A stretch of DNA of 64,000 nt from Gammaproteobacteria bacterium (GTDB taxonomy: Bacteria; Pseudomonadota; Gammaproteobacteria; SZUA-229), in contig JASBSR010000029.1 in NCBI GenBank assembly GCA_030148865.1, positions 1 to 64,000 on the forward strand, read 5' to 3'. A program made the position numbers and the translations under genes. Under the pieces are notes generated by a model. It was given only the letters and a program-made list of their open reading frames with translations. It made no database searches and was not told the DNA's origin. Positions 33,076 through 43,330 of the stretch are shown one piece after another (positions within the stretch are counted from its first letter, which is position 1; every line of letters starts with the position of its first letter).

Positions 33076-33957
33076 TCAAAGCTCAGCCAGCACTTGCCTG
33101 ATCATGCTCACCGCCTGTGCCTGATAGCCGCCACCAAACAGATTGAGATGGTTAATGATGTGATAAATATTGTAAAACGTTTTACGCACGGCATAGCCGT
33201 CATCCAATGGCCAGGTCGCGTGGTAGGCAGCATAAAAATCCGCGCCAAAACCGCCGAATAAAGTGGTCATCGCGAGATCCGTTTCACGATCACCATAATA
33301 CAACGCAGGATCAAAAATCACCGGTGTGCCATCATTCAAACCCGCATAGTTGCCGCTCCACAAATCACCGTGCAACATCGAAGGCTGCGGGTTATAACTG
33401 GCAAACAGCGCAGGAAAATCTGCGAGCAAACGCTCACCGAGCCACTGCAGCTCACCACCATAACCATTGTCAGCCGCCAGCGCTAACTGAGAGCCGAGTC
33501 TGTGTTCGCGCCAGAACAGCAGCCAGTCATGGTGCTGTTGATTCGCCTGCGGCGTCAAGCCAATCGTGTTGTCGATCTGCCAGCCGAACTGTGTCGCAGT
33601 GCAGGCATGCAGCGCCGCCAGCTGGGTGGCGAAGCATTTCATATCTACCCCAGTACCCAGCGCCAGATACTCCAGCACCAGATAGCTTTGATTCTGGTAT
33701 ACCCCGGTGCACACTGGCTGCGGCACGCGTACGCTCTGACTGTTACTGATTTCCAGCAGAGCCGCAGTCTCTGCCTCGAACATCGATAACAGGCCAGCAC
33801 TGTTGAGCTTGATAAAAAATTCACGCTCACCGGAGTCGTCTATAAACTGAAAACTCTGATTGATGCAGCCACCCGCAATGGACAGCCGCTGCCCTGGCAC
33901 AAAAGTGCGCCCCGTGTGCTGACTGATTTCAGATGCGATATGTTGCCAGAGCTGCAT
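33076..33957 (-). CDS. Fructosamine kinase family protein
   Basis: A 293-residue small-molecule kinase of the fructosamine-3-kinase/ketosamine kinase family. Features: SIAGGCINQSFQF nucleotide loop, FFIKLN catalytic lysine, LVLEYL hinge, and the phosphotransfer motif MLHGDLWSGNY with VIFDPALYYGDRETDLAM. Bacterial members phosphorylate ketosamines or free ribulosamine/erythrulosamine so that glycated proteins deglycate. The ATG at 33957 matches the family start (MQLWQHIASEI); upstream codons add an unrelated tail. It is divergent from priA. Confidence 0.88.
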   Translation of the reverse strand: MQLWQHIASEISQHTGRTFVPGQRLSIAGGCINQSFQFIDDSGEREFFIKLNSAGLLSMFEAETAALLEISNSQSVRVPQPVCTGVYQNQSYLVLEYLALGTGVDMKCFATQLAALHACTATQFGWQIDNTIGLTPQANQQHHDWLLFWREHRLGSQLALAADNGYGGELQWLGERLLADFPALFASYNPQPSMLHGDLWSGNYAGLNDGTPVIFDPALYYGDRETDLAMTTLFGGFGADFYAAYHATWPLDDGYAVRKTFYNIYHIINHLNLFGGGYQAQAVSMIRQVLAEL

Positions 33958-34179
33958 GGCAGCCCAGCTTAACAAAGCCGGCTGCCCGGCTATAGCCAGA
34001 ACAGCGAACAATTTTCTGCCCGCAGAAAAAACCGGACTCCAAGGCTAACTCATTGTAATCTCAGGAGGAGACGGGGCAGTTGTGCACAAGCAATTTATAA
34101 GACACTAATATACTGAATATGCGCCTGAAACTCTTTGCCCAGATCCGAAAAACCCGCTCCTGACAGCACTTAAGATATT

Positions 34180-34610
34180 GATATATATAGTTTTTGATTT
34201 AATGGTTATTTTTTAACCAAATCAGCAAATAAGTCATTTTTTCATGCATTAGATTACGAAAATAAGAAACGATCCACAGAGTTATCCACAGAAAATGTGT
34301 GTAACTCGGGTTTCCTCCTGAAAATTTAGTAGCTTAACTAGCAATAGTTAAAAAAAATATTAAGAATGGATCTTAACTAAGAACGGCACAAAATCTTGAG
34401 AATCAAGTTATACACATGCATTTGTCAAGCGCAGAAATGCCGTTCGGGTTTTTATTTTTAAACTGAAATAGTAATAGCATGTTTTATATATATATGAAAA
34501 ATAATAGTTTTATTATTATTAAAAAAAATTTCAACACGGCGGTGTAAAATCTAAGATATTGATTTTGTTTCCTGACAGATGTGATTTCCACAGACTTATC
34601 CACAGGAAAA
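34180..34610. other. oriC: Candidate replication origin (DnaA-box cluster in AT-rich gap)
   Basis: The 800-bp gap 33958-34765 has no gene. It contains two perfect DnaA boxes TTATCCACA (34282-34290, 34596-34604), a near match TTATACACA (34408-34416), weaker ones such as TGTGTGTAA (34296-34304), and very AT-rich tracts (34480-34535, also 34188-34220) that could be unwinding elements. All genes from 20.8 to 33.96 kb read leftwards and all from 34.77 to 57.6 kb read rightwards, as expected around an origin. Against it: dnaA, dnaN, gidA and parAB are not here. Alternatives are a DnaA-titration or regulatory site. Confidence 0.45.
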
Positions 34611-34765
34611 ATGGTCAATATTGAAACATTTGCACAATTCTTGAGCACTGAGTCCAGCTTGAACACACTCAGCACCAAAATTTTGATCAGGTCGAGCTCT
34701 GGCGGGTAGAATCGTCGCACTTCGTTTGACCACAGCCAGCCACCCTTAGCCATGATCCGTGCCAC

Positions 34766-37021
34766 ATGATCACCGACCTCGCCATCAACCGGGACCCGGA
34801 TTCTGCCACCGAGGCCGGAGCAACCATCATCAGAGTCGCGGTGCCGACCCCTCTTTATCGCAACTTCGATTATCAAATCCCCGATGGCATCGCGCTGGCA
34901 CAGCTGCGCCCGGGTTGCCGTGTACGCGTCCCCTTTGGTCGTCAACAGCTCACCGGTGTGGCGCTCGAACTGCGCGCGCAGAGTGACTGTCCGGCGCACA
35001 AACTCAAGCCTGTGCTCGCCGCGCTCGACGCCGAGCCAGTGCTCGATGCCGACCTGCTCGAACTACTGCAATGGGCGGCCCGCTATTATCACCATCCGCT
35101 GGGCGAGGTGATCCACATCGCACTGCCTGCCCCCTTGCGCGAAGGCCGCGCGAATGCGGCGCTCACGATTAGCCGCTGGCAAACCAGCACGGGTGGTGAT
35201 GCTATCGAAGCGGTGACGCAACTTAAACGCGCGCCCAAACAACTGCAGTTGCTGCAACTACTGCAACAATACCCCGGCGGGCTGGACGCCGACCAGCTCA
35301 ACGCTCTCACCGACAACTGGCGCCATGCCATGCGCGCACTGCTGGAAAAAAATCTGGTGGTCGAACGTCAGCAGTCCGCACTCAGCCCGATAAACAGCAA
35401 CCATGATAGCGCGCCCAGACTCAGGCACGAACAACAAGCCAGCGTCAACGCCATCATGGCCAGCCTCGGTGAACACCAGGTTCATCTGCTGCACGGTGTT
35501 ACCGGCAGCGGCAAAACCGAAGTTTATCTGGCTCTGACCGAGGCCGTGCTCGCCGCCGGCCAGCAGGTGCTGGTGCTGGTACCGGAAATCAGCCTCACCC
35601 CGCAGCTCGGCGAGTGTTTTCAAACCCGATTTAATGTACCGGTGGCGATGCTGCACTCCGGACTCAGTGACAACCAGCGTTTCATTGCCTGGCGCGCCTG
35701 TGCAACGGGAGAGGCGCGTCTGTTAATCGGTACGCGTTCGGCGATTTTCACGCCACTACCCGAACTCGGCCTGATCGTGCTCGACGAAGAACACGACGGC
35801 TCGTACAAACAACAGGAAGGCTTTCGTTATAATGCGCGCGATCTGGCACTGGTGCGCGCGCAAAAAATCGGCGTGCCTGTGGTACTGGGCTCGGCGACGC
35901 CTTCGCTGGAAAGTTTGCACAATGCTGTGCGCCAGCGCTATCAACTGCACACACTGACACAACGTGCTGGCAACAACCACAAAGTGCGCATCGAGCTAAT
36001 GGATTTGCGCAAACAAAAACTCGAAGAAGGTCTCTCTGCGCTGCTGATTGATCGCATCAAACAACATCTACAGAACCAGGGCCAGGTGCTGCTGTTTCTT
36101 AATCGTCGCGGTTTTGCCCCGCTGTTGCTCTGTCACGCCTGTGGCTGGAGCACGCTGTGCGCGCGCTGCGATGCACACATGACATATCACCAGCACAAAC
36201 AGCAACTGCACTGTCACCACTGCGGCGCCGAAAGTCGCGCGCCACAGGTCTGCGCCGACTGCGGCGACAGTGAACTGGTCGCCATCGGTGCCGGCACCGA
36301 GCGCATCGAAAATCATTTGCGCAACCTGTTTGCCGAAACCACGATCAGCCGTATCGACCGCGACACTACGCGACGCAAAGGCAGCCTGCAGGCCAAACTG
36401 GCAGAAGCACACAGCGGTGAAAGCGGCATCCTGATCGGTACCCAGATGCTCGCCAAAGGCCATGATTTTCCCAATCTCACCCTGGTCGCGGTGCTCGATG
36501 CTGATCAATCACTGCACAGCACCGATTTTCGCGCTGCCGAACATCTCGCGCAACTGATTATTCAGGTCTCGGGGCGCGCGGGGCGCGCAGAAAAACCCGG
36601 CGAAGTGGTGATTCAGACCCACCATCCCGACCACCCACTGCTGCAAACTTTATTGCACCACGGCTATAACGGCTTCGCCGAGGCCGCGCTGGCCGAACGC
36701 CAACTGGCTGTGCTCGCGCCTTACAGCCATCTGGTGATACTGCGCTGCGAAGCGGTAAAACAGGGCGCGGGCGAAGAGTTCATGCGTGCCGCCCACGATT
36801 TGCTGCAGCGCTTTAATCCGACTGGTGTTTCGATTTTCGGCCCGGTAAAAGCCCCCATGGAACGCCGCGCCGGGCGTTTTCGCAGCCAGGTCATGTTGCA
36901 GGCCAGCGATCGCCGACCGTTGCACCGCGTATTACAGTTCTGGTTGCCGCAGTTACAGGCACTCAAGCAGGCACGCGCGGTGCGCTGGTCGCTGGATGTC
37001 GACCCCTATGACACCTATTGA
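34766..37021 (+). CDS. priA: Primosomal replication protein N' (PriA helicase)
   Basis: A 751-residue DNA helicase that restarts stalled replication forks. Order: 3'-DNA-binding domain (IIRVAVPTPLYRNFDYQIPD), helicase core with Walker A GVTGSGKTEVY and DEEH box VLDEEHDGSYKQQEG, a zinc-binding insert with eight cysteines in CHACGW, CARC, CHHCG, CADCGD, and helicase motifs up to VSGRAGRAEKPGEV. All catalytic motifs are intact. The ATG at 34766 gives about 20 residues before the conserved start. First gene right of the candidate origin. Confidence 0.97.
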   Translation: MITDLAINRDPDSATEAGATIIRVAVPTPLYRNFDYQIPDGIALAQLRPGCRVRVPFGRQQLTGVALELRAQSDCPAHKLKPVLAALDAEPVLDADLLELLQWAARYYHHPLGEVIHIALPAPLREGRANAALTISRWQTSTGGDAIEAVTQLKRAPKQLQLLQLLQQYPGGLDADQLNALTDNWRHAMRALLEKNLVVERQQSALSPINSNHDSAPRLRHEQQASVNAIMASLGEHQVHLLHGVTGSGKTEVYLALTEAVLAAGQQVLVLVPEISLTPQLGECFQTRFNVPVAMLHSGLSDNQRFIAWRACATGEARLLIGTRSAIFTPLPELGLIVLDEEHDGSYKQQEGFRYNARDLALVRAQKIGVPVVLGSATPSLESLHNAVRQRYQLHTLTQRAGNNHKVRIELMDLRKQKLEEGLSALLIDRIKQHLQNQGQVLLFLNRRGFAPLLLCHACGWSTLCARCDAHMTYHQHKQQLHCHHCGAESRAPQVCADCGDSELVAIGAGTERIENHLRNLFAETTISRIDRDTTRRKGSLQAKLAEAHSGESGILIGTQMLAKGHDFPNLTLVAVLDADQSLHSTDFRAAEHLAQLIIQVSGRAGRAEKPGEVVIQTHHPDHPLLQTLLHHGYNGFAEAALAERQLAVLAPYSHLVILRCEAVKQGAGEEFMRAAHDLLQRFNPTGVSIFGPVKAPMERRAGRFRSQVMLQASDRRPLHRVLQFWLPQLQALKQARAVRWSLDVDPYDTY

Positions 37022-37120
37022 AAAGCAATGAATAATGTAAAAACTCCTGAACATTCGCTCCAGTCTTTCATTTTTCGCTGTTAAACTCACGCACCTGATA
37101 GACGTTCGCCCGGATCCGCT

Positions 37121-38881
37121 TTGAAAGACATCATTGAAAACCTGTTAACGCAGGCCATTGCCCAGTTGCAGCGCGATAGTGTGCTCGCTGCCGAGGCATC
37201 GCCCGCTATCGTGGTCACACGCAGCCGCGATCTCAGCCACGGTGATTTCGCCTGCAACATCGCCATGACGCTGGCAAAAAGCGCCGGTATGCCGCCGCGC
37301 GCGCTGGCAGAGAAAATTGTCGCCGCCCTGCCGGCCGACCCGGCGCTGGCGAAAACCGAAATCGCCGGCCCTGGCTTTATCAATTTTTATCTCAGCAGTG
37401 ATACCGCACTGAATGTGATTCGTGAGATTCTCAAGCAAGGCGAAAACTTTGGCTGTTCGCGCATCGGCGCGGGTGAAAAAATTCAGCTCGAATTTGTTTC
37501 TGCCAATCCCACCGGCCCCCTGCACGTGGGTCACGGTCGCGGCGCCGCCTACGGCGCCACCGTCGCCTCGCTGATGCGCGCTGTCGGCTTTGATGTCGAT
37601 TGCGAATATTATGTCAACGATGCCGGACGCCAGATGAATATTCTTGCGGTCAGCGTCTGGTTTCGCTATCTGCAGGAAAATGGTATCGAGATCCCGTTCC
37701 CGAGCAATGGTTACAAAAGCGAACACTATATTTACAACATCGCGCGCGCATTAAAAAAACAGCACAAAGACGCTTTCGTACATAAGGCAACAGAAGTGCT
37801 GACCAATATACCGGTTGATGAGCCTGACGGTGGCGACAAGGACGAACACATTGATGCGCTGATCGAACGTGCCCGCCTGTTGCTCAGTGGTGATTATAAA
37901 ATCGTATTCACCGCAGCACTGAACTCGATTCTCGACGATATCCGCAACGATCTCGCCGAGTTTGGTGTCCACTACCAGACCTGGTATTCCGAACAGTCGC
38001 TTGCCGATCGTGGCCTGATCGACAAAGCCATCATACAATTACAGGCCAGTGGTCATGTTTACGAAGACAAGGGTGCGCTCTGGTTTCGCTCCACTGCTTT
38101 TGGTGATGAAAAAGATCGCGTTGTTGTGCGCGACAATGGTCAAACCACCTATTTTGCTTCCGACATCGCTTACCATCTCGACAAGTTCGAGCGTGGTTAT
38201 GATCGCCTGATTAATATCTGGGGTGCAGACCATCACGGCTATGTCGCGCGCGTCAAAGCGGCGATCAAAGCCCTGGGTAAAGATGATAACAAGATTGATA
38301 TTTTGCTGGTGCAGTTTGCGATTTTGTATCGCGGGGCTGAGCGCGTGCAAATGTCAACGCGCTCAGGTTCGTTTGTAACTTTGCGCGAACTGCGTGACGA
38401 AGTCGGCAAAGATGCGGCACGTTTTTTTTATGTCCTGCGTAAATGCGAGCAACATATGGATTTTGATCTTGATCTGGCCAAATCTCAGAGCAATGATAAT
38501 CCAGTGTATTATATTCAGTATGCGCACGCGCGCGTATGCAGCGTGCTGCGTCAACTGACAGAAAAAAATCTGGCGCATGATCTCGCGAACGGCAATGCAA
38601 GCCTCGAACTGTTGACTGAACCACACGAAAGCGAACTCATCACCAAACTCGCCGCCTACCCCGACACATTAGAAAAAGCCGCAATCAATGCCGAACCGCA
38701 CACACTGGCGCATTATTTGCGAGAACTCGCCAACATGTTTCACAGTTACTACAATGCGCACGCCTTTATCGTTGACGATGACCACTTACGCAATGCGCGA
38801 CTGAATTTAATCATCGCGACGCAACAGGTACTGCACAACGGTCTCAAGCTGCTAGGCGTGAGCGCACCAGAGAGTATGTAA
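37121..38881 (+). CDS. argS: Arginyl-tRNA synthetase
   Basis: A 586-residue class I synthetase that charges tRNA-Arg. The HIGH motif is seen as [14 protein letters not shown], the KMSKS-equivalent as [11 protein letters not shown], and the N-terminal Add1 domain starts [14 protein letters not shown]. The C-terminal anticodon-binding domain ends near LGVSAPESM. The start is a TTG at 37121. The TAA stop overlaps the next ATG (TAATG), so argS and the SPOR-domain gene are coupled, an arrangement common in gammaproteobacteria. Confidence 0.97.
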   Translation: MKDIIENLLTQAIAQLQRDSVLAAEASPAIVVTRSRDLSHGDFACNIAMTLAKSAGMPPRALAEKIVAALPADPALAKTEIAGPGFINFYLSSDTALNVIREILKQGENFGCSRIGAGEKIQLEFVSANPTGPLHVGHGRGAAYGATVASLMRAVGFDVDCEYYVNDAGRQMNILAVSVWFRYLQENGIEIPFPSNGYKSEHYIYNIARALKKQHKDAFVHKATEVLTNIPVDEPDGGDKDEHIDALIERARLLLSGDYKIVFTAALNSILDDIRNDLAEFGVHYQTWYSEQSLADRGLIDKAIIQLQASGHVYEDKGALWFRSTAFGDEKDRVVVRDNGQTTYFASDIAYHLDKFERGYDRLINIWGADHHGYVARVKAAIKALGKDDNKIDILLVQFAILYRGAERVQMSTRSGSFVTLRELRDEVGKDAARFFYVLRKCEQHMDFDLDLAKSQSNDNPVYYIQYAHARVCSVLRQLTEKNLAHDLANGNASLELLTEPHESELITKLAAYPDTLEKAAINAEPHTLAHYLRELANMFHSYYNAHAFIVDDDHLRNARLNLIIATQQVLHNGLKLLGVSAPESM

Positions 38882-39480
38882 TGGCTACCGATTACAAAGG
38901 CCGCGGCAATGGTCGTGACAAAAAATCCATGCCGGGCTTTGTCTGGTTTCTTGCTGGCCTGGTACTGGGACTGTTTGCCACACTGATTGTTTATCTTGAC
39001 AAACAACCCGACAGCAATACCAGCTTCGGCGCTGCGGTGCAGCAGGAGCTGGACAAACTGCGCAGCAAGCCGGAGAGCAATACTGACAGCAAACCGGGTG
39101 CCAAAAAATCTGATACTACAAAAACCAAAGAGCCTCGGTTCAATTTCTACACGATCTTACCCGAGCTCGAAGTGCTGATTCCGGACGCAGAAACGTCTTC
39201 GTCAAACAAGGCGAGTAAACCGTCTGAGACAAATACTTCGAGCACGAATAAACAATATATTTTACAGGCCGGTTCATTTCGCAACCGCAGCGATGCTGAC
39301 AAACTCAAAGCCCGGCTGGCGCTGCTGGGGATGGAAGCCAGCATCCAGAGCGTTAGCGTCAACGGCGAGGACTGGCACCGAGTGCGGATCGGGCCGTATC
39401 GCAATACAGCTGAGATGTATCGCAACCTGAATCAGCTGCATCAGCACGAGATCGATGCCATGGCGATGGAACTGAAATAA
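38881..39480 (+). CDS. SPOR-domain cell-division protein (FtsN-like)
   Basis: A 199-residue bitopic protein: short cytoplasmic basic N-terminus, one helix (FVWFLAGLVLGLFATLIVYL, about 20-39), a low-complexity linker rich in Ser/Thr/Lys, and a C-terminal SPOR domain (YILQAGSFRNRSDADKLKAR, HRVRIGPY) that binds denuded septal glycan. This is the layout of FtsN, and its place directly after argS matches many gammaproteobacterial ftsN loci. The name is withheld because sequence identity outside SPOR is not diagnostic. Confidence 0.88.
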   Translation: MATDYKGRGNGRDKKSMPGFVWFLAGLVLGLFATLIVYLDKQPDSNTSFGAAVQQELDKLRSKPESNTDSKPGAKKSDTTKTKEPRFNFYTILPELEVLIPDAETSSSNKASKPSETNTSSTNKQYILQAGSFRNRSDADKLKARLALLGMEASIQSVSVNGEDWHRVRIGPYRNTAEMYRNLNQLHQHEIDAMAMELK

Positions 39481-39589
39481 ACGGGTCTCCGCCCTGATGC
39501 TGAAATTTTTTGCGGCCAGCGCAAAGTACGATAAAGTTAGCCACATTCACCCAGCTGACACACCCATGTGTTTTATGGAGCCTCGTAGC

Positions 39590-40450
39590 ATGCGTCTTAT
39601 TACCACGTCACTCCTGCTGCTTTTGCTCAGCGCCTGCTCATTTGACCAGATATTAGTACGTGCCTCGACACCAATGATTGAGGGCGGCATCAACGCGCTC
39701 AATCGCGAGACCGACCTCGAACTCGCGGAAGACTCCATCCCGACCAATATCCAGCTGCTCGAAGGCATGATCAGTATGGATCCTGATAATGCCAAGCTGC
39801 ATACCTACGCAGCACAAGCATATTACGGTCTTGCCTTTGGCTTTAATGAAGATTTGCGCCAGGAGCGGGCATCTTCATTTTATATCCGTGGCCTCAGCCA
39901 CGGGATCACTGCACTCGAACTCATGGGCGCTCACAATATTAAGGTTGGCACGTTCGCAGATTTTGAACAACAGATAAATACCTTGACTGCAGATAATATT
40001 GCCGCCATGTTCTGGACCGCCAGTAACTGGGCAAAATGGATCGACCTGCATCGTGATAGCGCCGAAAGTCTGGCGCAACTGCCACGCCCGACAGCAATGA
40101 TGCAACGTGTGCTTGAGTTAGAAGAAGATTATTACTACGGTGGCGCGCACATGTTTTTCGGGGTTTACTACGGTAGCCGTGCTCCCGCGCTTGGTGGAAA
40201 TTTTAAAAAATCGCGCGAACACTTTGATCGCGCGCGCGAAATTACCCACAACAAATTACTCATGCCTGATTTATTGCAGGCACAATATCTGGCACGCCAG
40301 CAACTCGATCATGATGATTTCGACAAACGCCTGAATAAGGTGCTCAATGCACCCGACGATCTTTACCCCGAGCTAGCTCTGCTTAACCAGATTGCGAAAC
40401 GCAAGGCTGCGCGTTTATTGCAAACTCGACAAAGTAGCGAATGGTTCTAA
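39590..40450 (+). CDS. TRAP transporter TatT-type lipoprotein
   Basis: A 286-residue lipoprotein (lipobox LLSAC) made of TPR-like helices, with TatT family motifs: MIEGGINALNRETDLELAED, AQAYYGLAFGF, YYYGGAHMFFGVYYGSRAPA, and EHFDRAREI. In Treponema the TatT trimer docks with a TRAP periplasmic binding protein and may ferry hydrophobic ligands. The ATG at 39590 has GGAG upstream and fits the signal peptide. It overlaps dctP by 10 bp, so the two are co-expressed. Confidence 0.88.
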   Translation: MRLITTSLLLLLLSACSFDQILVRASTPMIEGGINALNRETDLELAEDSIPTNIQLLEGMISMDPDNAKLHTYAAQAYYGLAFGFNEDLRQERASSFYIRGLSHGITALELMGAHNIKVGTFADFEQQINTLTADNIAAMFWTASNWAKWIDLHRDSAESLAQLPRPTAMMQRVLELEEDYYYGGAHMFFGVYYGSRAPALGGNFKKSREHFDRAREITHNKLLMPDLLQAQYLARQQLDHDDFDKRLNKVLNAPDDLYPELALLNQIAKRKAARLLQTRQSSEWF

Positions 40451-41463
40451 AACACCTCGGCCTGATCTGTTTACTGCTGATTCTGCAGAATGCACACGCG
40501 GAAACCTACGCGCTAAAATTCGCTACCCTGATGCCCACCGGCACGGCCTGGTCAAAAATTCTCGACCAATGGGTCGAACAAGTCGAAACCCGCAGCCAGG
40601 GCCGTATCAAAATTAAAATGTATTCCGGCGGGATCATGGGCGACGAACCCGATGTGTTACGCAAGATTCGCAAAGGCCAGTTGCACGGTGGTCTGTTTAC
40701 AGGATATGGCATGGGCCGAATATTTTCTTCCGCGCGTGTACTCGAAGTGCCTTTTCTGTTTAAAAACACTGACGAGTCGGATTATGTACGCGAGCACTTG
40801 ATGCCGGATATTAAGCAGGGCTTTCACGATAACGGCTTCGAATTACTGGGCTGGCCCGAAGTCGGTTTTATCCATATTTTTTCCAAACACAAAATCGAAT
40901 CTATCGCTGACATCCGTCATAGTCGTATCTGGTTGTGGCAGGGCGACCCACTGGGTGAGGCGTTTTTTGCAGCCTCTGATATTTCCCCAGTGCCATTGTC
41001 GATTATTGATGTCTACGCGCAACTCTCCGCCAGCCACAGCAGTATCGATACAGTATATGTCTCCACCTTCGGCGCAATTGCGTTGCAGTGGTACAGCAAA
41101 CTCAGCTATGCCACCAAAATCCCGTTTACCAATGCGATTGGCGGCCTGATTGTCAGCAATGATTTTTTTGATAAATTACCTGCCGACCTGCAACAAATAC
41201 TGCACGCCACCGGTGAGCGCGCCAGCACCCGAATTCGCCAGGACGCCCGCATCCAGAACCAGAAAAGTTTTGCCTTGCTGGAACAGAACGGCATTCAGTT
41301 TCTCTGGGACTGGAGCGATGCTGACCTCAATGAGCTATATGCCATTCGTGACCGTGCTGCCGCCTATCTCGAACGCACTGGTTACATCAGTGCTGATTTT
41401 TTTAGTCGTGCACGACAGCTGGTGAATGAGTATCGTGCGCAACACCCGAAGCCTCAGAATTAA
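40441..41463 (+). CDS. dctP: TRAP transporter solute-binding protein (DctP family)
   Basis: A 340-residue periplasmic binding protein. A signal peptide (LGLICLLLILQNAHA, cut near residue 20) precedes LKFATLMPTGTAWSK, which is the DctP start, and PEVGFIHIFSK and WLWQGDPLGEAFF follow. Ligand unknown; TatT-linked TRAP systems have been proposed to carry organic acids or lipid-like ligands. It is followed by dctQ and dctM. Confidence 0.92.
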   Translation: MVLKHLGLICLLLILQNAHAETYALKFATLMPTGTAWSKILDQWVEQVETRSQGRIKIKMYSGGIMGDEPDVLRKIRKGQLHGGLFTGYGMGRIFSSARVLEVPFLFKNTDESDYVREHLMPDIKQGFHDNGFELLGWPEVGFIHIFSKHKIESIADIRHSRIWLWQGDPLGEAFFAASDISPVPLSIIDVYAQLSASHSSIDTVYVSTFGAIALQWYSKLSYATKIPFTNAIGGLIVSNDFFDKLPADLQQILHATGERASTRIRQDARIQNQKSFALLEQNGIQFLWDWSDADLNELYAIRDRAAAYLERTGYISADFFSRARQLVNEYRAQHPKPQN

Positions 41464-41471
41464 CTGATGCC

Positions 41472-41939
41472 ATGGGCTGGCTACACAGATTAGAACGCAG
41501 CTTCATCAAAGCAGAAGGCGCGCTCGCTGCCGTCAGTCTGTTATCGCTGCTGGCACTGATACTACTACAGTTATTTTTACGCAATGTATTCAGCTTCGGC
41601 TTTCCTGAAATCGAAGTCATCACCCGTCATTTGTTAATTATCTGCGGCGGTTTCGGTGCCGTACTGGCCACACCACAAATGCGTCATATTAAAATCGACG
41701 CCCTCACCCCTTTGCTCAATACGCAGCAGCAAACTTTTTTACGCATTCCGCTGGCACTGTTCTCTGTGCTGGCCTGCGTCGCCATGAGTTATTACGCAGT
41801 GCAGTTCAGTATGGATGAATGGCAGTACGCTCCCAGCAACGAACGCTGGGCGCTACCGTTCACTCTGATGTACCCACTGGGCTTTGGTCTGCTGAGTTTT
41901 CATTTCTGGATGCTATGTTTCGGGGCTGACGATACATGA
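41472..41939 (+). CDS. dctQ: TRAP transporter small permease (DctQ family)
   Basis: A 155-residue inner-membrane protein with four helices and the DctQ pattern (LERSFIKAEGALAAVSLLSL, RNVFSFGFPEIEVITRHLLI, IKIDALTPLL). It couples to the large permease, whose gene starts in a 4-bp overlap. Confidence 0.9.
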   Translation: MGWLHRLERSFIKAEGALAAVSLLSLLALILLQLFLRNVFSFGFPEIEVITRHLLIICGGFGAVLATPQMRHIKIDALTPLLNTQQQTFLRIPLALFSVLACVAMSYYAVQFSMDEWQYAPSNERWALPFTLMYPLGFGLLSFHFWMLCFGADDT

Positions 41940-43204
41940 TCCTGTTCGCAGTATCTCTGCTGATTGTGATTGCATTGCTCGGTGCACCCTTGTTCACGGT
42001 GCTCGCCGCCGGTGGCTTGCTGGCAAGTTTTAGCAGCAACATCAGCCCCGACATTTTAATTATCGAAATGAATCGTCTCGCGAGCTCACCGAGTATGCTG
42101 GCGATTCCATTATTTACCTTTGCCGGAGTCATGATGGCCGGGGGTGGCGCACCACAACGACTGGTAAATTTTTATCGTGCCGCCTTTGGCTGGATGCCCG
42201 GCGGCATTGCCATTGCCGCACTCGCCGCCTGCGCATTTTTTACCGCCTTTTCCGGTGCTTCCGGCGTCACCATTCTGGCCCTCGGCGGCCTGCTGTACCC
42301 GATTTTAACCAGCGAAGGCTATGGTGAACGCTTTAGTCTCGGCCTGCTCACCACTTCGGGTTCGCTGGGATTATTATTCCCGCCGAGTCTGGCGATCCTG
42401 GTATATAGCATTGTTGCCGGCGTCGGTATCGATCAGATGTTTCTCGCCGGTTTACTGCCGGGTTTAATTTTGATGCTAATGCTCGCGCTCTACAGCGTGG
42501 CGCGAGGGGCAGGGTTGAATATCGTATATCATCCCTTCGAAATCGATAACTTCATCAGTGCCACGCGGGCGGCGACATGGGATTTGTTTTTGCCAATAGG
42601 CCTTGTCTGGGGAATCTTGGGTGGTTACGTGTCCATCATCGAAGCCGCTGCTGTCACTGCAGCGTATGTCATGCTGGTCGAGGTGGTGGTGTTTGATAAA
42701 ATCAGCCTGCGCAACCAGCTCTACCCTCTGTGCGTAGAAACCAGTATTCTGGTCGGTAGCCTGCTGGCCATTTTGCTGGTGGCACTGGGGCTGACCAATT
42801 TATTGATCGATGCCCAGCTACCGATGAAATTACTCACCCTGATCGAAACCCACATCTTCAGCCAGCTACAGTTTTTGCTGTTACTCAATATCTTTCTGTT
42901 GATCGTGGGTGCAATGATGGATATTTTTTCTGCGATTATCGTGGTCGTGCCATTAATCTTGCCGTTGGCAACACGCTATGGTGTCGACCCAGTACATCTT
43001 GGTGTGATTTTTCTCGCCAACCTCGAAATCGGCTATTCGACACCGCCTGTGGGCATTAACCTGTTTATCGCCAGTCAACGTTTCGGCAAATCGGTGGTGA
43101 CGCTGTTTAAATCTACACTGCCGTTTTTACTGCTGATGCTAATCTGGTTATTGCTGGTGACCTATTTGCCCGGGCTATCACTCTGGTGGCAACTGCCCTC
43201 CTGA
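41936..43204 (+). CDS. dctM: TRAP transporter large permease (DctM family)
   Basis: A 422-residue inner-membrane transport subunit with about 12 helices, driving Na+-coupled uptake. The DctM motifs FFTAFSGASGVTILALGGLL, FPPSLAILVYSIVAGVGIDQ, and the C-terminal NLEIGYSTPPVGINLFIAS are present. It completes the tatT-dctPQM operon. Confidence 0.94.
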   Translation: MILFAVSLLIVIALLGAPLFTVLAAGGLLASFSSNISPDILIIEMNRLASSPSMLAIPLFTFAGVMMAGGGAPQRLVNFYRAAFGWMPGGIAIAALAACAFFTAFSGASGVTILALGGLLYPILTSEGYGERFSLGLLTTSGSLGLLFPPSLAILVYSIVAGVGIDQMFLAGLLPGLILMLMLALYSVARGAGLNIVYHPFEIDNFISATRAATWDLFLPIGLVWGILGGYVSIIEAAAVTAAYVMLVEVVVFDKISLRNQLYPLCVETSILVGSLLAILLVALGLTNLLIDAQLPMKLLTLIETHIFSQLQFLLLLNIFLLIVGAMMDIFSAIIVVVPLILPLATRYGVDPVHLGVIFLANLEIGYSTPPVGINLFIASQRFGKSVVTLFKSTLPFLLLMLIWLLLVTYLPGLSLWWQLPS

Positions 43205-43330
43205 ACAGGGCAAAGTCCAGCGCAATCTTTTTATGCCTTCATAATGTAAGCCTTATATACGCCCAGTAGTGATGCAATTGTCCGCCACTGGCGTTAATCT
43301 TGGTGCATGCTTTAATCAAGGAGAATCGCG

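Noticed and set aside
34484-34999. 171-codon minus-strand open frame across the candidate origin and priA start
   Set aside because: Opposite strand to priA, ends in low-complexity IIIKLLFFIYI from the AT-rich tract, no family likeness.
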